Assembly: GCF_000934605.2 (NCBI RefSeq)
Contig: NZ_CP010897.2
Span: 2,790,001 to 2,854,000, forward strand
From: Pandoraea vervacti
GTDB taxonomy: Bacteria; Pseudomonadota; Gammaproteobacteria; Burkholderiales; Burkholderiaceae
DNA: 64,000 bases
Reading direction: 5' to 3'
Shown: in pieces, positions 35,166-44,127 of the stretch
How the letters are laid out: the number at the start of each line of letters is the position of its first letter
Numbering within the stretch: the stretch's first letter is position 1
Translations under genes and position numbers: made by a program
The notes under the pieces: model-generated
Databases searched by the model: none
What the model was told of the DNA's origin: nothing
The model's input: only the letters and a program-made list of their open reading frames with translations

Positions 35166-36152
35166 ATGGCAGTGCATGAGGATGCGTATGCGCGACTCGC
35201 AGGAGATTCGCGATGCGTGACGGAGTTGCGTGCCAAAATCGAACGGTTAGCTGACGTACCGGCCAATGTGCTGATCGTTGGCGAGAGCGGGAGCGGCAAG
35301 GAAGTCGTTGCCCGATATCTTCATGACGCGGGGCTGCGTCAATCCCTTCCATTTGTCGCCGTGAACTGTGCTGCCATTCCTCACGAACTGGCGGAGTCGC
35401 AGTTGTTCGGCCACGAGCGCGGCAGCTTTACCGGCGCCGTGTCGCAACGCGTCGGTGTCTTCGAGGCAGCTTCGGACGGGACCTTGTTTCTCGACGAAAT
35501 TCAGGACATGCCGTTGCCGTTGCAGGTGAAGTTGCTGCGCGCGCTCGAGACCCGCACGGTCGTGCGTGTCGGCGGGAGCGAACCGGTGGGCTTCAATGCG
35601 CGGGTTGTCGCCGCAACGCACGCTCACCCCGGGCGCGCGGTGCGCGAGGGACGCCTGCGCGAGGACCTGCTTTTTCGCCTGGCGGCGTTCACCCTATACG
35701 TGCCGCCATTGCGCCGCCGTGAAAACGATGTGATCGCACTGGCGCAAGCCCACCTCGACCACCTCAATACGGCGCGCGGTACGACAAAGCGGTTTTCGGC
35801 ACAGTCGCTGGCCGTTTTGCGCCGACATACATGGCCGGGTAACGTGCGCGAGCTTCACAACACGATCGAGCGTGCGTTCATCATGACGGATGACGATCTC
35901 GAGTTGCAGCCGCTACCGGCGCCGAAACAGCGCGAGGAACTGCTCGACGGTGCACTCAGCATTCCGATCGGCGCCACCCTTGCACAGGCCCAGCAGGCTT
36001 TTATTGCCGCCACGTTGCGGCACTTCGACGGCGACAAGCCGCGAACGGCGAAGGCGCTCGGCATCAGCCTGAAGACGCTCTACAACCGATTGGCGCTGAT
36101 GACGCCGGACACCGCGCAGCCCGAAGCGGTGTCAGTCGCCGCCATGGGCTGA
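35166..36152 (+). CDS. Sigma-54 activator without receiver domain
   Basis: A 328-aa enhancer-binding protein made only of an AAA+ domain and a Fis-type HTH. Walker A is GESGSGKE (39-46), the sigma-54 loop GSFTGA (86-91), Walker B TLFLDE (106-111), and the C terminus has KPRTAKALGISLKTLYNRL. Lacking a sensory domain, it may be constitutively active, controlled by its level, or held by a partner (as PspF or HrpS are). GGGAG is 8 nt before the ATG at 35166; the GTG ten codons earlier is less likely. It is divergent from the receiver-type activator. Confidence 0.92.
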   Translation: MAVHEDAYARLAGDSRCVTELRAKIERLADVPANVLIVGESGSGKEVVARYLHDAGLRQSLPFVAVNCAAIPHELAESQLFGHERGSFTGAVSQRVGVFEAASDGTLFLDEIQDMPLPLQVKLLRALETRTVVRVGGSEPVGFNARVVAATHAHPGRAVREGRLREDLLFRLAAFTLYVPPLRRRENDVIALAQAHLDHLNTARGTTKRFSAQSLAVLRRHTWPGNVRELHNTIERAFIMTDDDLELQPLPAPKQREELLDGALSIPIGATLAQAQQAFIAATLRHFDGDKPRTAKALGISLKTLYNRLALMTPDTAQPEAVSVAAMG

Positions 36153-36170
36153 CGCGAGACGCCGCCCCTC

Positions 36171-36224
36171 TCGGTCCTATCGGTCCGCTCGGTCCGCTCG
36201 GTGATATCGATGATATCGGTGTGA
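36171..36224. repeat. Six-unit 9-bp tandem repeat, intergenic
   Basis: Units TCGGTCCTA, TCGGTCCGC (twice), TCGGTGATA, TCGATGATA and TCGGTGTGA follow with period 9 between the convergent activator and glycosyltransferase genes. No terminator-like hairpin is obvious here. Confidence 0.85.
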
Positions 36225-36289
36225 GGGAACCGCACGCTGCGATGCCCGGGCTTCGACGACCTGGCGGCGAATCCGTCGTCGGGCCGCCG

Positions 36290-37234
36290 CTACTGCGTCA
36301 GCTCACGCAGCGCGCGGTCCCAGTCCTGCGCAAAGCGGCCGATACTGAACCGCGCCTGCGCATCGCGCCGTGCGGCTTGTCCCCATTCGGCAGCGAGCGC
36401 CGGATCTCGTATCAACTGCCGCATGGCGTCCGCAAGCACGTCCAGCCGCGTGTCGGCCACACCGTTATGGCCCGAGCGAATCAGCATCGCCATTTCCGTC
36501 GTGGCCAGCGCCACGACCGGTAGCCCCGCCATCATGGCTTCGATCACCGCCAACCCGAGGCTCGTATAGCGGATCGGATTGAAAAAGAACCGGTACGCCG
36601 ACATGAAACGCGGCAGCTCCGATGCCGGTATTTCACCGATGCCGCCCAGTGCCTGCGCGTCCATGCCGACGAGATCGAGCGGGATTTCTCGTCTGAGCTG
36701 CCCGAACAGGTCCGCCCCGAGCCGTCGCCCCCGACGCGCGAGATGGTTCACAACCGTGATGCCCTTGGGCAGCGTGCCGTGCCACTCGACCTCGTCGACC
36801 AATTTCACCCCGTGCTCGATCACCCGCGTGGGCGTATCGCCCGAATCCCACATCAGCGCGTTGAACGGCGTGACGTGGATCAGCATGACGTCGGGATCTT
36901 GCACCGGATGACGCGTATTCGTGGGATGCGCCTGCGGCGGATCGTGCTCGACGAACGCCGTGGGCAGGCGTTGCTGCGCCTCGCTAAGAAGCGCTGGTCC
37001 GTCTTCGAGATAGTGACGGTGGTGCTGGTATAGGACACAGTCGAATTCGGTTTGCGGCACCGCGTGATACGGCACCTCATACACATTGCTTCCCCACGGC
37101 AACGCATTGCCGCAGCCGGCATAACCTGCAGGATTTCCAGGCTTCGTCACGATGTAAAAGTCGTGCGGCGCCTGCGACAGGTAAAACAGATAGTTGCCAT
37201 GCACCTGCCACGTCAGTACTTTCAGTCGTTTCAT
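36290..37234 (-). CDS. GT-B glycosyltransferase (family 4-like)
   Basis: A 314-aa protein starting MKRLKVLTWQVHGNYLFYLS. The second half carries a donor-binding block typical of GT4 enzymes: FFFNPIRYTSLGLAVIEAMM, then AGLPVVALATTEM. The N-terminal half is less conserved (FVEHDPPQAHPTN, VIEHGVKL). Such compact GTs are often found beside heptosyltransferases and carbamoyltransferases. It is the last gene of the seven-gene chain, coupled to the previous one by ATGA. Specificity unknown. Confidence 0.82.
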   Translation of the reverse strand: MKRLKVLTWQVHGNYLFYLSQAPHDFYIVTKPGNPAGYAGCGNALPWGSNVYEVPYHAVPQTEFDCVLYQHHRHYLEDGPALLSEAQQRLPTAFVEHDPPQAHPTNTRHPVQDPDVMLIHVTPFNALMWDSGDTPTRVIEHGVKLVDEVEWHGTLPKGITVVNHLARRGRRLGADLFGQLRREIPLDLVGMDAQALGGIGEIPASELPRFMSAYRFFFNPIRYTSLGLAVIEAMMAGLPVVALATTEMAMLIRSGHNGVADTRLDVLADAMRQLIRDPALAAEWGQAARRDAQARFSIGRFAQDWDRALRELTQ

Positions 37235-38430
37235 GACATGTCTCCCGCGCCGGTGTCGGTGCCGAGCATCGCTTGCACGTGACGCATGACCTCGGCTACC
37301 GATATGTCGTTCGCGCATTCGTGTCCATACGGGCAGGTATGAAACATGCACGGACGGCACGTCGGATACTTCGCCAATACGTCATGACGCGTGGCGTCCA
37401 ACGGCGCCCATCGCGGGACATCGCTGCCGCATGCCACCACAACGCTGCGCGTGCCGAGTGCGGCGGCAATGTGCGAGACACCGGTGTCGTTGCAAATCAG
37501 TAGTCGCGCATGCGCGATCAGCGCTGCGAGCGTGCCCAGCGACGTCTTGCTGCAAAAGTCGACGATGGGCTCGTGCGCTCGCGTCGTCAGGGCGTCCGCA
37601 ATCTCGCGTTCCTGTGCGCCGCCGGTCAGAATCACCCGATAGCCCAGGCGCGTTACCTTGTCGGCGATGCTGGCGAAGCGCTCCACAGGCCAGCGACGCG
37701 ATGGCATCCGCGAGCCGGGATGCACCACGACAAAGCGACCCGGTTCAAGGCGGAATTTGTCGCAGAGCACCTGAAACGTGGCGTAATCCAGGGCGGCCAA
37801 CGGAAATTCCAGATGATCGCCCCACGCCTGGTAGCCCATCGCCCCGGTGAGCGCCAGGCAGCGGTGCACTTCGGAGCCGGTCTCCGGCCACGGAAGTCCG
37901 TGCGCAATCCCCTCGGCAGTGCCCTGTGGCGCTCCGCTCGGCATGTCGCGCTGTGGCACGAACCCGACGCACCGGTCGGCCCCCATGCGGCGGACCACGG
38001 CGTTCGAAAAAGCGCCGCTGCCATGCAATTGCACCGCCAGATCGAAGTGCCGGTCCTGACATTGGCGCTCGAAGGCGTGCAGCTTTTCGGCGTCGGTGTT
38101 CTGCTCCGGCAATCCCGGCGCCCCTGGGAACGGCAGAAAGTCGTCGATGTACGCCTTGAACCGCGCGGCGAACGATTCGGCCCACGGCAAACCCGCGAGC
38201 GTGATGCGCGCCGAAGGCTCCCCAAGCCGGATTGCTCTGAGCGCAGGTACCGCACAGAGCATGTCGCCGAGTTGCAGCGCGCGAAACACGACAATGCGTC
38301 GATGGGTGCCGAGGCCGGGAATGTCCATGCGCGCAGGTATTGCGCCCGGCGGCGGCATGCCCGGCGACTCTGTCGGCGTGGCAAACGTGGAACCGTTGGA
38401 AAGGCTGTGAAAGCTGTGGAGGCGGCTCAT
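37231..38430 (-). CDS. GT9-family glycosyltransferase (heptosyltransferase-like)
   Basis: A 399-aa GT-B enzyme of the ADP-heptose:LPS heptosyltransferase family. Key parts: IVVFRALQLGDMLCAVPALR near residue 45, VVVHPGSRMPSRRWPVERFA in the donor half, and CNDTGVSHIAAALGTRSVVV. The first 40 residues are extra and low-complexity (SLHSFHSLSNGS, another period-9 region); an internal ATG before DIPGLGTHRRIVV is a possible alternative start. A cysteine cluster near the end (CRPCMFHTCPYGHEC) is notable. ATGA overlaps tie it to both neighbours. Confidence 0.9.
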   Translation of the reverse strand: MSRLHSFHSLSNGSTFATPTESPGMPPPGAIPARMDIPGLGTHRRIVVFRALQLGDMLCAVPALRAIRLGEPSARITLAGLPWAESFAARFKAYIDDFLPFPGAPGLPEQNTDAEKLHAFERQCQDRHFDLAVQLHGSGAFSNAVVRRMGADRCVGFVPQRDMPSGAPQGTAEGIAHGLPWPETGSEVHRCLALTGAMGYQAWGDHLEFPLAALDYATFQVLCDKFRLEPGRFVVVHPGSRMPSRRWPVERFASIADKVTRLGYRVILTGGAQEREIADALTTRAHEPIVDFCSKTSLGTLAALIAHARLLICNDTGVSHIAAALGTRSVVVACGSDVPRWAPLDATRHDVLAKYPTCRPCMFHTCPYGHECANDISVAEVMRHVQAMLGTDTGAGDMS

Positions 38431-39431
38431 AGGAATAGGACCTTGAAATGAAGGCCGCCCCGCATACGCCAGTACAAGGAAACCGGTGGGATGACGATCG
38501 ACGTCCAGACCATTTCGGCCACATGCGCGGGCGTGCGTACGGTATGACGCAGTCGTCTGACACAGAACATGGCGGTGGCGGCCGCCCAGACCGCGAGCGC
38601 CACGATAGCCATCGGCAATTGTGCAAAGGCGAACAACACGACTGCGCCCAGCAAGGCGATGCCTGCCGTGTAGTACAGCCAGGGCGGCGACGGGCGGATG
38701 TGACGGCGGTAGAGCGTGGGATACTTCTTGTAGAGCAAGGCATCGAAAAACACTTTCGACTGCTGCCCGATGCTCACACCCCAATGGGCGGGTCGCACCG
38801 GATGCACAACCTTTGCGCCCTGCGCAAAGGAAATGGCGCCAACGGCACGCAGCGCAAACATCAGATCGGCGTCCTCCCGCCATGCGCGGGTAAAGCGCTC
38901 GTCGAAACCGCCCACGGCCTCCAGTGCGCTTCGCCGCACGAAGCAGTTCGCGGTCGCGAATTCTGCATGCGCCAGACCGCTGGCATCGCGTTCGTAATCG
39001 GTCGGCGGATCCGGGATCGGCATGTCGATCTCGCCCGTAACAGCGACTGCTTCGGGCTCACGCAACAGCGCCGCGCATCCGCCGCGCAGCCAAAGCGGGT
39101 CGGGAATCGTGTCGTCGTCGGTGAAGGCGACGACCGAGGCGCGCGCGTGCCGCCAACCGGCGTTACGGGCGGCAGCCGGACCCTGGGTGCGGGTGACCGG
39201 CAGGTAAATCACGGCGGGTGCGCCTGCCATTCGCGCCCCGATTCGCTCGACCGCCTCGCGCGTCGCATCGTCGGGTCCATCGTCCGCGATGATGATCTCG
39301 AACGCTTCGGCATCGAATTGCTGCGAGCAAAGTGCCGTCAGGCACCGGTGCAACAAGTCGGGGCGTCGCCATGTCGGCACGACGACGGAGACGACCGGTG
39401 CAGCACTTCTCGCATGGCGATCGTCGGTCAT
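38427..39431 (-). CDS. GT2-family glycosyltransferase with membrane tail
   Basis: A 334-aa enzyme: VVSVVVPTWRRPDLLHRCL, IIIADDGPDD, then AFTDDDTIPDPLWL (DxD metal site) and FDERFTRAWREDADL. The C-terminal third has two hydrophobic segments (TAGIALLGAVVLFAFAQLP and the following VALAVWAAATAMF) that probably anchor it in the inner membrane, suggesting a lipid-linked acceptor. It is coupled by ATGA on both sides. Confidence 0.9.
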   Translation of the reverse strand: MTDDRHARSAAPVVSVVVPTWRRPDLLHRCLTALCSQQFDAEAFEIIIADDGPDDATREAVERIGARMAGAPAVIYLPVTRTQGPAAARNAGWRHARASVVAFTDDDTIPDPLWLRGGCAALLREPEAVAVTGEIDMPIPDPPTDYERDASGLAHAEFATANCFVRRSALEAVGGFDERFTRAWREDADLMFALRAVGAISFAQGAKVVHPVRPAHWGVSIGQQSKVFFDALLYKKYPTLYRRHIRPSPPWLYYTAGIALLGAVVLFAFAQLPMAIVALAVWAAATAMFCVRRLRHTVRTPAHVAEMVWTSIVIPPVSLYWRMRGGLHFKVLFL

Positions 39432-41275
39432 TGCGGTTTCTCCAACAGGAATGGTCCGATGACGAGGGCATCGAGCGGCGAGGCCCAGAAGCACTCCACC
39501 GCGTCGCGTGGCGTGCATACGATAGGCTCGCCGCGTGTGTTGAACGACGTGTTCACGAGCACGGGCACGCCGGTCAACGCTTCGAACTCGGTAAGCAATG
39601 CGTGATACAGCGGATTTTGCAACGCGTTGACCGTTTGCACGCGCGCCGTGCCGTCGACGTGGCAAACGGCCGGGATACGCGCCTCCTGGTCCGGCACGAT
39701 TCCGTAGACGAACAGCATGAAGGGCGCGTACAGCGTGGCCGCCTCTCCCGGCGTGCCGGGGCGTCGTGCCCGAAACCATTCGTGCGCTTTCTCTTCGAGC
39801 ACGACGGGCGCCACGGGCCGGAAATCCTCCCGGTCCTTGATCTGGTTCAGGCGCTGCTGCATGCCGGGATCGACCGGTGAGGCCAGAATCGAGCGGGCCC
39901 CCAGCGCCCGGGGACCGAACTCCATGCGCCCCTGAAACCAACCGAGCACCCGGTTTCGCGCGAGTAACGCCGCCGTCTCGCGAGGTACGTCGTCCATCCG
40001 CCGATAGCGAAGCTTGGCCTCGTCGAGGAACGCCTGAATGGCCGCTTCACCGTACGACGGCCCGAGATACGCGTGATCCATGCGCCACGGGCCGCGTGTG
40101 CCCCGTTGCTCATAGTCGACCCACAGCGCCGCGCCCAGCGCCGTGCCCGCATCACCGGCGGCCGGCTGGACCCAAACCTGATCGAAGGGGCCGTCGTCGC
40201 GCACGCGCGCATTCATGACACAGTTGAGCGCCACGCCGCCAGCCATTGCCAGACAACGTTCGCCCGTCTCTTGCGAGAGCCACGCCGTCATGTCGAGCAC
40301 GATGGATTCCAGCGTGTCCTGCAGCGATCTCGCAATATCGAAATGGCGATGCTCCAACGGCCAGCCGCGTTGCCGCGCGGGCCCCAGCAAGTCGGTCAGG
40401 TCGCGCTCCGCGACAACGTATCCGCCGTTGCCGACATACCGCGCGAGCGCCTGCATCTCCGGCAGGAACGACGGCTTGCCGAACGACGCGAGCGCCATCA
40501 CCTTGTATTCATCCGATGAGTGAAGAAAGCCCAGATGGCGGGTAATGCGCTCATAGAGCAGACCGAGCGAGTTCGGCAGGTCGATCTGCTTGATGCGCTG
40601 ATAGCGATTGCCGTCGAACAAACCATAGCTGGTCGTGGCGATTTCGCCCCGGCCATCCATCGTCAGCACCGCGCATCGCTCGAACGGCGCGGCGAGAAAC
40701 GCGCTGGCCTCGTGGGAGAGATGATGCTCGACGTTGTGCCAGGCGTGTGGGCCGTCATGGCGCAGCCCGCGAAAGCGCTTTTGCAAGTGATGCGGCGCAC
40801 CGTCGGCCAGTTGCCGCGGCGCATTGGCGACGTACGACAGAAACAGCGGATCCCACGGCGAACCATCACCGGTGGGCCGTGCATGGGCCGATGGCATCAG
40901 CGGCAGTTGCATGAACGCGTTGTGACCGAGGGCGGCGGTATGGCCAGCGGCATCGCCATGGACCGCCGCGCGCAGGTCGATGCCCGGGATGTCGCCGCGC
41001 GCTACCTGCAGCCAGGGATCGTAGGCGTAGGCCACGTTGTGGACGTCGCGCATTTCGATGTCGGCCGTTTGCAGGCAATAGTCGATGGCGTGGTACGGCA
41101 ATTCCCACGCCGAGAACGGCACAGGCCGCTTTCCGTGCTTGATGTGAGTAAAACGCTCCTCTTCGGCGGCAGCCACGACTTCGCCATCGCGAATCAGGCA
41201 GGCGGCACTGTCGTGAAAGGCGGCGTTGATACCCAGCGTGTAACGGGTGGCTAACGGTGGTGCAAGCGACGACAT
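39428..41275 (-). CDS. Carbamoyltransferase (NodU/CmcH family)
   Basis: A 615-aa O-carbamoyltransferase that uses carbamoyl phosphate and ATP to make a carbamoyl-adenylate and transfers it to a sugar hydroxyl. The N-terminal Kae1-like domain has LGINAAFHDSAACLIRDG, the metal-binding HNVEHHLSHEASAF, and MAGGVALNCVMN; the C-terminal YrdC-like part has GRMEFGPRALGARSILA and NTSFNTRGEPIVCTP. Relatives modify Nod factors, antibiotics and glycans. Here it sits among glycosyltransferases, so a carbamoylated sugar residue is the likely product. Its 5' end overlaps the upstream GT9 gene by 25 nt. Confidence 0.93.
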   Translation of the reverse strand: MSSLAPPLATRYTLGINAAFHDSAACLIRDGEVVAAAEEERFTHIKHGKRPVPFSAWELPYHAIDYCLQTADIEMRDVHNVAYAYDPWLQVARGDIPGIDLRAAVHGDAAGHTAALGHNAFMQLPLMPSAHARPTGDGSPWDPLFLSYVANAPRQLADGAPHHLQKRFRGLRHDGPHAWHNVEHHLSHEASAFLAAPFERCAVLTMDGRGEIATTSYGLFDGNRYQRIKQIDLPNSLGLLYERITRHLGFLHSSDEYKVMALASFGKPSFLPEMQALARYVGNGGYVVAERDLTDLLGPARQRGWPLEHRHFDIARSLQDTLESIVLDMTAWLSQETGERCLAMAGGVALNCVMNARVRDDGPFDQVWVQPAAGDAGTALGAALWVDYEQRGTRGPWRMDHAYLGPSYGEAAIQAFLDEAKLRYRRMDDVPRETAALLARNRVLGWFQGRMEFGPRALGARSILASPVDPGMQQRLNQIKDREDFRPVAPVVLEEKAHEWFRARRPGTPGEAATLYAPFMLFVYGIVPDQEARIPAVCHVDGTARVQTVNALQNPLYHALLTEFEALTGVPVLVNTSFNTRGEPIVCTPRDAVECFWASPLDALVIGPFLLEKPQ

Positions 41276-42462
41276 ATCATCGGCTCCTTGAGTGGATCGG
41301 GGTGCACGTTGCGCGTGGCGCTGCTAACCGGGCCAGGGCTGCGTGGTCCTTGCGCCGGCGTACGAAGCGGCGCCACTGGCGAGGTCTCGCGCGGCACGGC
41401 GCACGACAGCAAATGGCGAGCGGCAGCCAGCACGGCGTCGGGCGACACACCGGTCAGGCACGGATGCCCGGGAACGGCGCACTCGCTCCGATAACAGTTC
41501 CGGCATGGCACGTCGACGTTGAGCACACGATGCGGCACCTGCCATGGGCGATGCTGCGGATTGGTGAGCGCGTACAGATCGACAACCGGCGTACCCACGG
41601 CCGCCGCGATATGGACGGGCCCGGTGTTATTGGCGACGAGCAGGTCTGCGCGCTCGATGAGCGCGGCGAGTTTGCCAAGGGACAGCGCACCAGCCAGCGG
41701 CAGGGCCTTCTTGCCGATCCGGGCGCACACGGCCGCGACAAGCGCGTGCTCCTCGTGTGAACCGGTCACGGCAATGCCGTCGAAGTCATTCGCGAGTTGC
41801 GCGCCGGCCTGCGCAAAACGCTCCGCAGGCCATCGGCGCGAGGGTGCGCTGGCGCCGGGATGGATGACGAGCCATCGCCCGCAGGCGCGGCGGTTGCCCG
41901 CAGTGGCAAGAAGTTCCGATATGGCGTGTCTGTCCTGGCGCTGGACGTCGAAGCCCAGTCGCTCATCGGAAGCGAGCGCGCCGACCGACTGCACCAGAGC
42001 GAGTTGGCGAACAACCTCGTGCCGTGTGCCCGCATGCGGTTCGCTCTCGACGATGCGCTCGGTGAGCAACGCGTATGGGTTCTCGCGACAATGCGCCAGC
42101 CGCAGCGGAATACCGGCAAGGCGACACATCATTGCGGCGGGCAACGGGCTTTGCGAGTAGACGGTGAAGATCACCGCCGCATCGAAGCGCCCTGCCCTGA
42201 GCTTGTCGATCATCGAGAGATCGGCCTCCGATGTCGATGTGGCGGCGTGTTTGACCCACGGCGCGTCATAGGCCCAGACATCGTCGACCATGTTCAGATA
42301 CGGCGCCAGCCTGGCGGCGGACGACGACGTCAGCAGCGTGAGATGCCGGTCCGTGCCGGATTGTTTGAGGGCCCGCATCGCGGGCGTCGTCATCAGGACG
42401 TCGCCCATGTTGTCGAGCCTCACGCACAGGATGCGTCGTGCCGCGCGCCAATAGCTCATCAT
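41251..42462 (-). CDS. GT9-family glycosyltransferase (heptosyltransferase-like)
   Basis: A 403-aa member of the ADP-heptose transferase family, distinct from the one at 37231. It shows ILCVRLDNMGDVLMTTPAMR, VIHPGASAPSRRWPAERFA and VANNTGPVHIAAAVGTPVV, with CRNCYRSECAVPGHPC near the end (a cysteine cluster like that of its paralogue). The C-terminal 50 residues are low-complexity and overlap the carbamoyltransferase start. It starts at 42462, overlapping the HAD gene stop by ATGA. Confidence 0.9.
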   Translation of the reverse strand: MMSYWRAARRILCVRLDNMGDVLMTTPAMRALKQSGTDRHLTLLTSSSAARLAPYLNMVDDVWAYDAPWVKHAATSTSEADLSMIDKLRAGRFDAAVIFTVYSQSPLPAAMMCRLAGIPLRLAHCRENPYALLTERIVESEPHAGTRHEVVRQLALVQSVGALASDERLGFDVQRQDRHAISELLATAGNRRACGRWLVIHPGASAPSRRWPAERFAQAGAQLANDFDGIAVTGSHEEHALVAAVCARIGKKALPLAGALSLGKLAALIERADLLVANNTGPVHIAAAVGTPVVDLYALTNPQHRPWQVPHRVLNVDVPCRNCYRSECAVPGHPCLTGVSPDAVLAAARHLLSCAVPRETSPVAPLRTPAQGPRSPGPVSSATRNVHPDPLKEPMICRRLHHR

Positions 42463-43085
42463 GATTTCCCCAGAGGTAACAGAGGTGACGGCGCCGCGTC
42501 GCGCACATGGGTCAACACCAGCCGGGCTGCGGCGTCGACACTGCCCACGGTGTGATCCGGCGTTCGATGGGCGCCGCAGCGCCACATCGTTTCGTTGCCG
42601 CAATCAACGAGGATGGTCTGGCATCCCGCGACATTGCCTGCCTCGACATCGTCCAGAATGTCTCCGATCATCCAGCACGACGACAGCGGCACGCCGATGT
42701 GTCGCGCCGCCGCCTGCAACAGGCCCGGCGCGGGCTTTCGGCACGTACACGCAGTCCGGTAGGCCGCCTCGCGTCCTTCCGGATGGTGCGGGCAGTAGAA
42801 GAATCCGGCGAAGTCGACGCCGTAGTACGTCATCGCACGAGACAGGTAATCGCGCACGTCCCTGAGCGACGACTCCGCGAAATAGCCGAACGCGACCCCC
42901 GGTTGGTTGGAGACGACGGCAACGGGCCACCGCAGCGACGCAAAATCGCGCAGCGCCTGCGCCGCGCCGGGCGCCAGACGAATTCGGTCGGCGTCGACGT
43001 TGAACGGTTCGTCGTCGATGAGCGTGCCGTCCTTGTCGATCAGAATGGCGCCGTTCATGGCGGGCGCCCCGCCGATCACGGCCAT
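42459..43085 (-). CDS. HAD-IIIA phosphatase (heptose bisphosphate phosphatase-like)
   Basis: A 208-aa HAD-IIIA enzyme of the GmhB type, which dephosphorylates D-glycero-D-manno-heptose 1,7-bisphosphate. The nucleophile motif is LIDKDGTLID (DKDG rather than the usual DRDG), followed by VVSNQPGVAFGYF, the zinc-binding cysteine/histidine set CPHHPEG...CTCRKP seen in GmhB, and MIGDILDDVEAG. The pairing with two heptosyltransferase-like genes suggests heptose chemistry. The start at 43085 overlaps the SDR stop; a second ATG at 43058 is possible and neither has a strong ribosome-binding site. Confidence 0.87.
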   Translation of the reverse strand: MAVIGGAPAMNGAILIDKDGTLIDDEPFNVDADRIRLAPGAAQALRDFASLRWPVAVVSNQPGVAFGYFAESSLRDVRDYLSRAMTYYGVDFAGFFYCPHHPEGREAAYRTACTCRKPAPGLLQAAARHIGVPLSSCWMIGDILDDVEAGNVAGCQTILVDCGNETMWRCGAHRTPDHTVGSVDAAARLVLTHVRDAAPSPLLPLGKS

Positions 43086-43849
43086 GAGGTTTCACGCATG
43101 GGCAGCACCATCACCTCGGGGATGACTGTGCCTTCGGGTTGCGTGAGAACGAAGCGCACGGTGTTCGCCACGTTTTCGGGCGGTTGCAGGGTCGACTCGT
43201 CGATGTCCGGAAAGCGATCGAGCAGGAACGGGGTGCGCATGCCGCCCGCGACGATGGCCGTCACCTTGATGCCAGCCTGGCGCAGCTCGGCATGCAGCGC
43301 GTGCGACAGTCCCAACAGGCCCCACTTCGTCGCGTGATACGCCGAAGCGTTGGGCCAGGCGCGTTTGGCTGCCGTCGAGGCGATGTTGACGATATGTCCG
43401 CCTCCGCTCGCCCGCATCATCGGTACGGCCGCGTGGCACATCAGATACGGGCCGAACAGATTGGTCATGAGGACGTCGTGCCACGCGCTCGCGCCGACTT
43501 CGTCAACCGGCGCGGTAATGTCGATACCCGCGTTGTTGACGATGACGTCGAGGCCCCCCATGCGCGTGCGCGCATCGTGAATGGCCTCGGACACGGACGC
43601 CTCGTGACGCACGTCGAAGCACTGACACGCAACGTCGAGTCCTCGCGCGGCGAGCGCTTCGCAGGTGTTCGATGCGCTGGCGCGATCGACATCCGCAAGC
43701 GTCACGCGAGCGCCCGCGCTCGCGAGGTTTTCGCAGATGGCCGCGCCCAACCCTCTCGCGCCGCCCGTCACGAGAACATGTTTTCCCCGTAACGACGATT
43801 CGAGGGGCGTGGCGACGTGACTGGTGTCGCGGGTTTCCTTTGCTGACAT
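43076..43849 (-). CDS. SDR-family oxidoreductase, first gene of the glycan operon
   Basis: A 257-aa classical SDR: VLVTGGARGLGAAIC (nucleotide site), NNAGIDITAP, and YHATKWGLLG with the catalytic Tyr/Lys. The substrate cannot be told from sequence; the context suggests a sugar or sugar-nucleotide carbonyl. CAGGAG stands 6 nt before the ATG. About 65 bp upstream is a sigma-54-like element, making this the first gene of a seven-gene unit reaching to 36290. Confidence 0.88.
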   Translation of the reverse strand: MSAKETRDTSHVATPLESSLRGKHVLVTGGARGLGAAICENLASAGARVTLADVDRASASNTCEALAARGLDVACQCFDVRHEASVSEAIHDARTRMGGLDVIVNNAGIDITAPVDEVGASAWHDVLMTNLFGPYLMCHAAVPMMRASGGGHIVNIASTAAKRAWPNASAYHATKWGLLGLSHALHAELRQAGIKVTAIVAGGMRTPFLLDRFPDIDESTLQPPENVANTVRFVLTQPEGTVIPEVMVLPMRETSWP

Positions 43850-43914
43850 GCTGGCTCCTGAGAGACACGGGGAAGTGGGTGACGCTTGATTCGACAAGCG
43901 TGTGTCTCTCATAG

Positions 43915-43930
43915 AGCGAATTACGTGCCA
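43915..43930 (-). promoter_or_regulatory. Putative sigma-54 promoter of the seven-gene glycan operon
   Basis: On the reverse strand TGGCACGTAATTCGCT has the full -24 half and one mismatch in the -12 half (TCGC for TTGC), with GG and GC at the right distance. The expected start is near 43903, about 54 nt before the ATG at 43849. Confidence 0.7.
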
Positions 43931-44127
43931 CGTCGCCAAGGGCACCCGTCGCGGCCGTGAAGCGCATGCGCAACCCTTTGTTTCATAAAGCCTTATGACC
44001 TTGGGGTCGTGAGCAAGTCCGGACTCGGCGATGGGCGCCGTTGGGAGATGCGGCGTCGGTCCTCTGCCTTTCTGCCAGCGGTATGTAATTTGGCGTCGAC
44101 ACGACCGGGGGCGGCGCGCGACACCCC

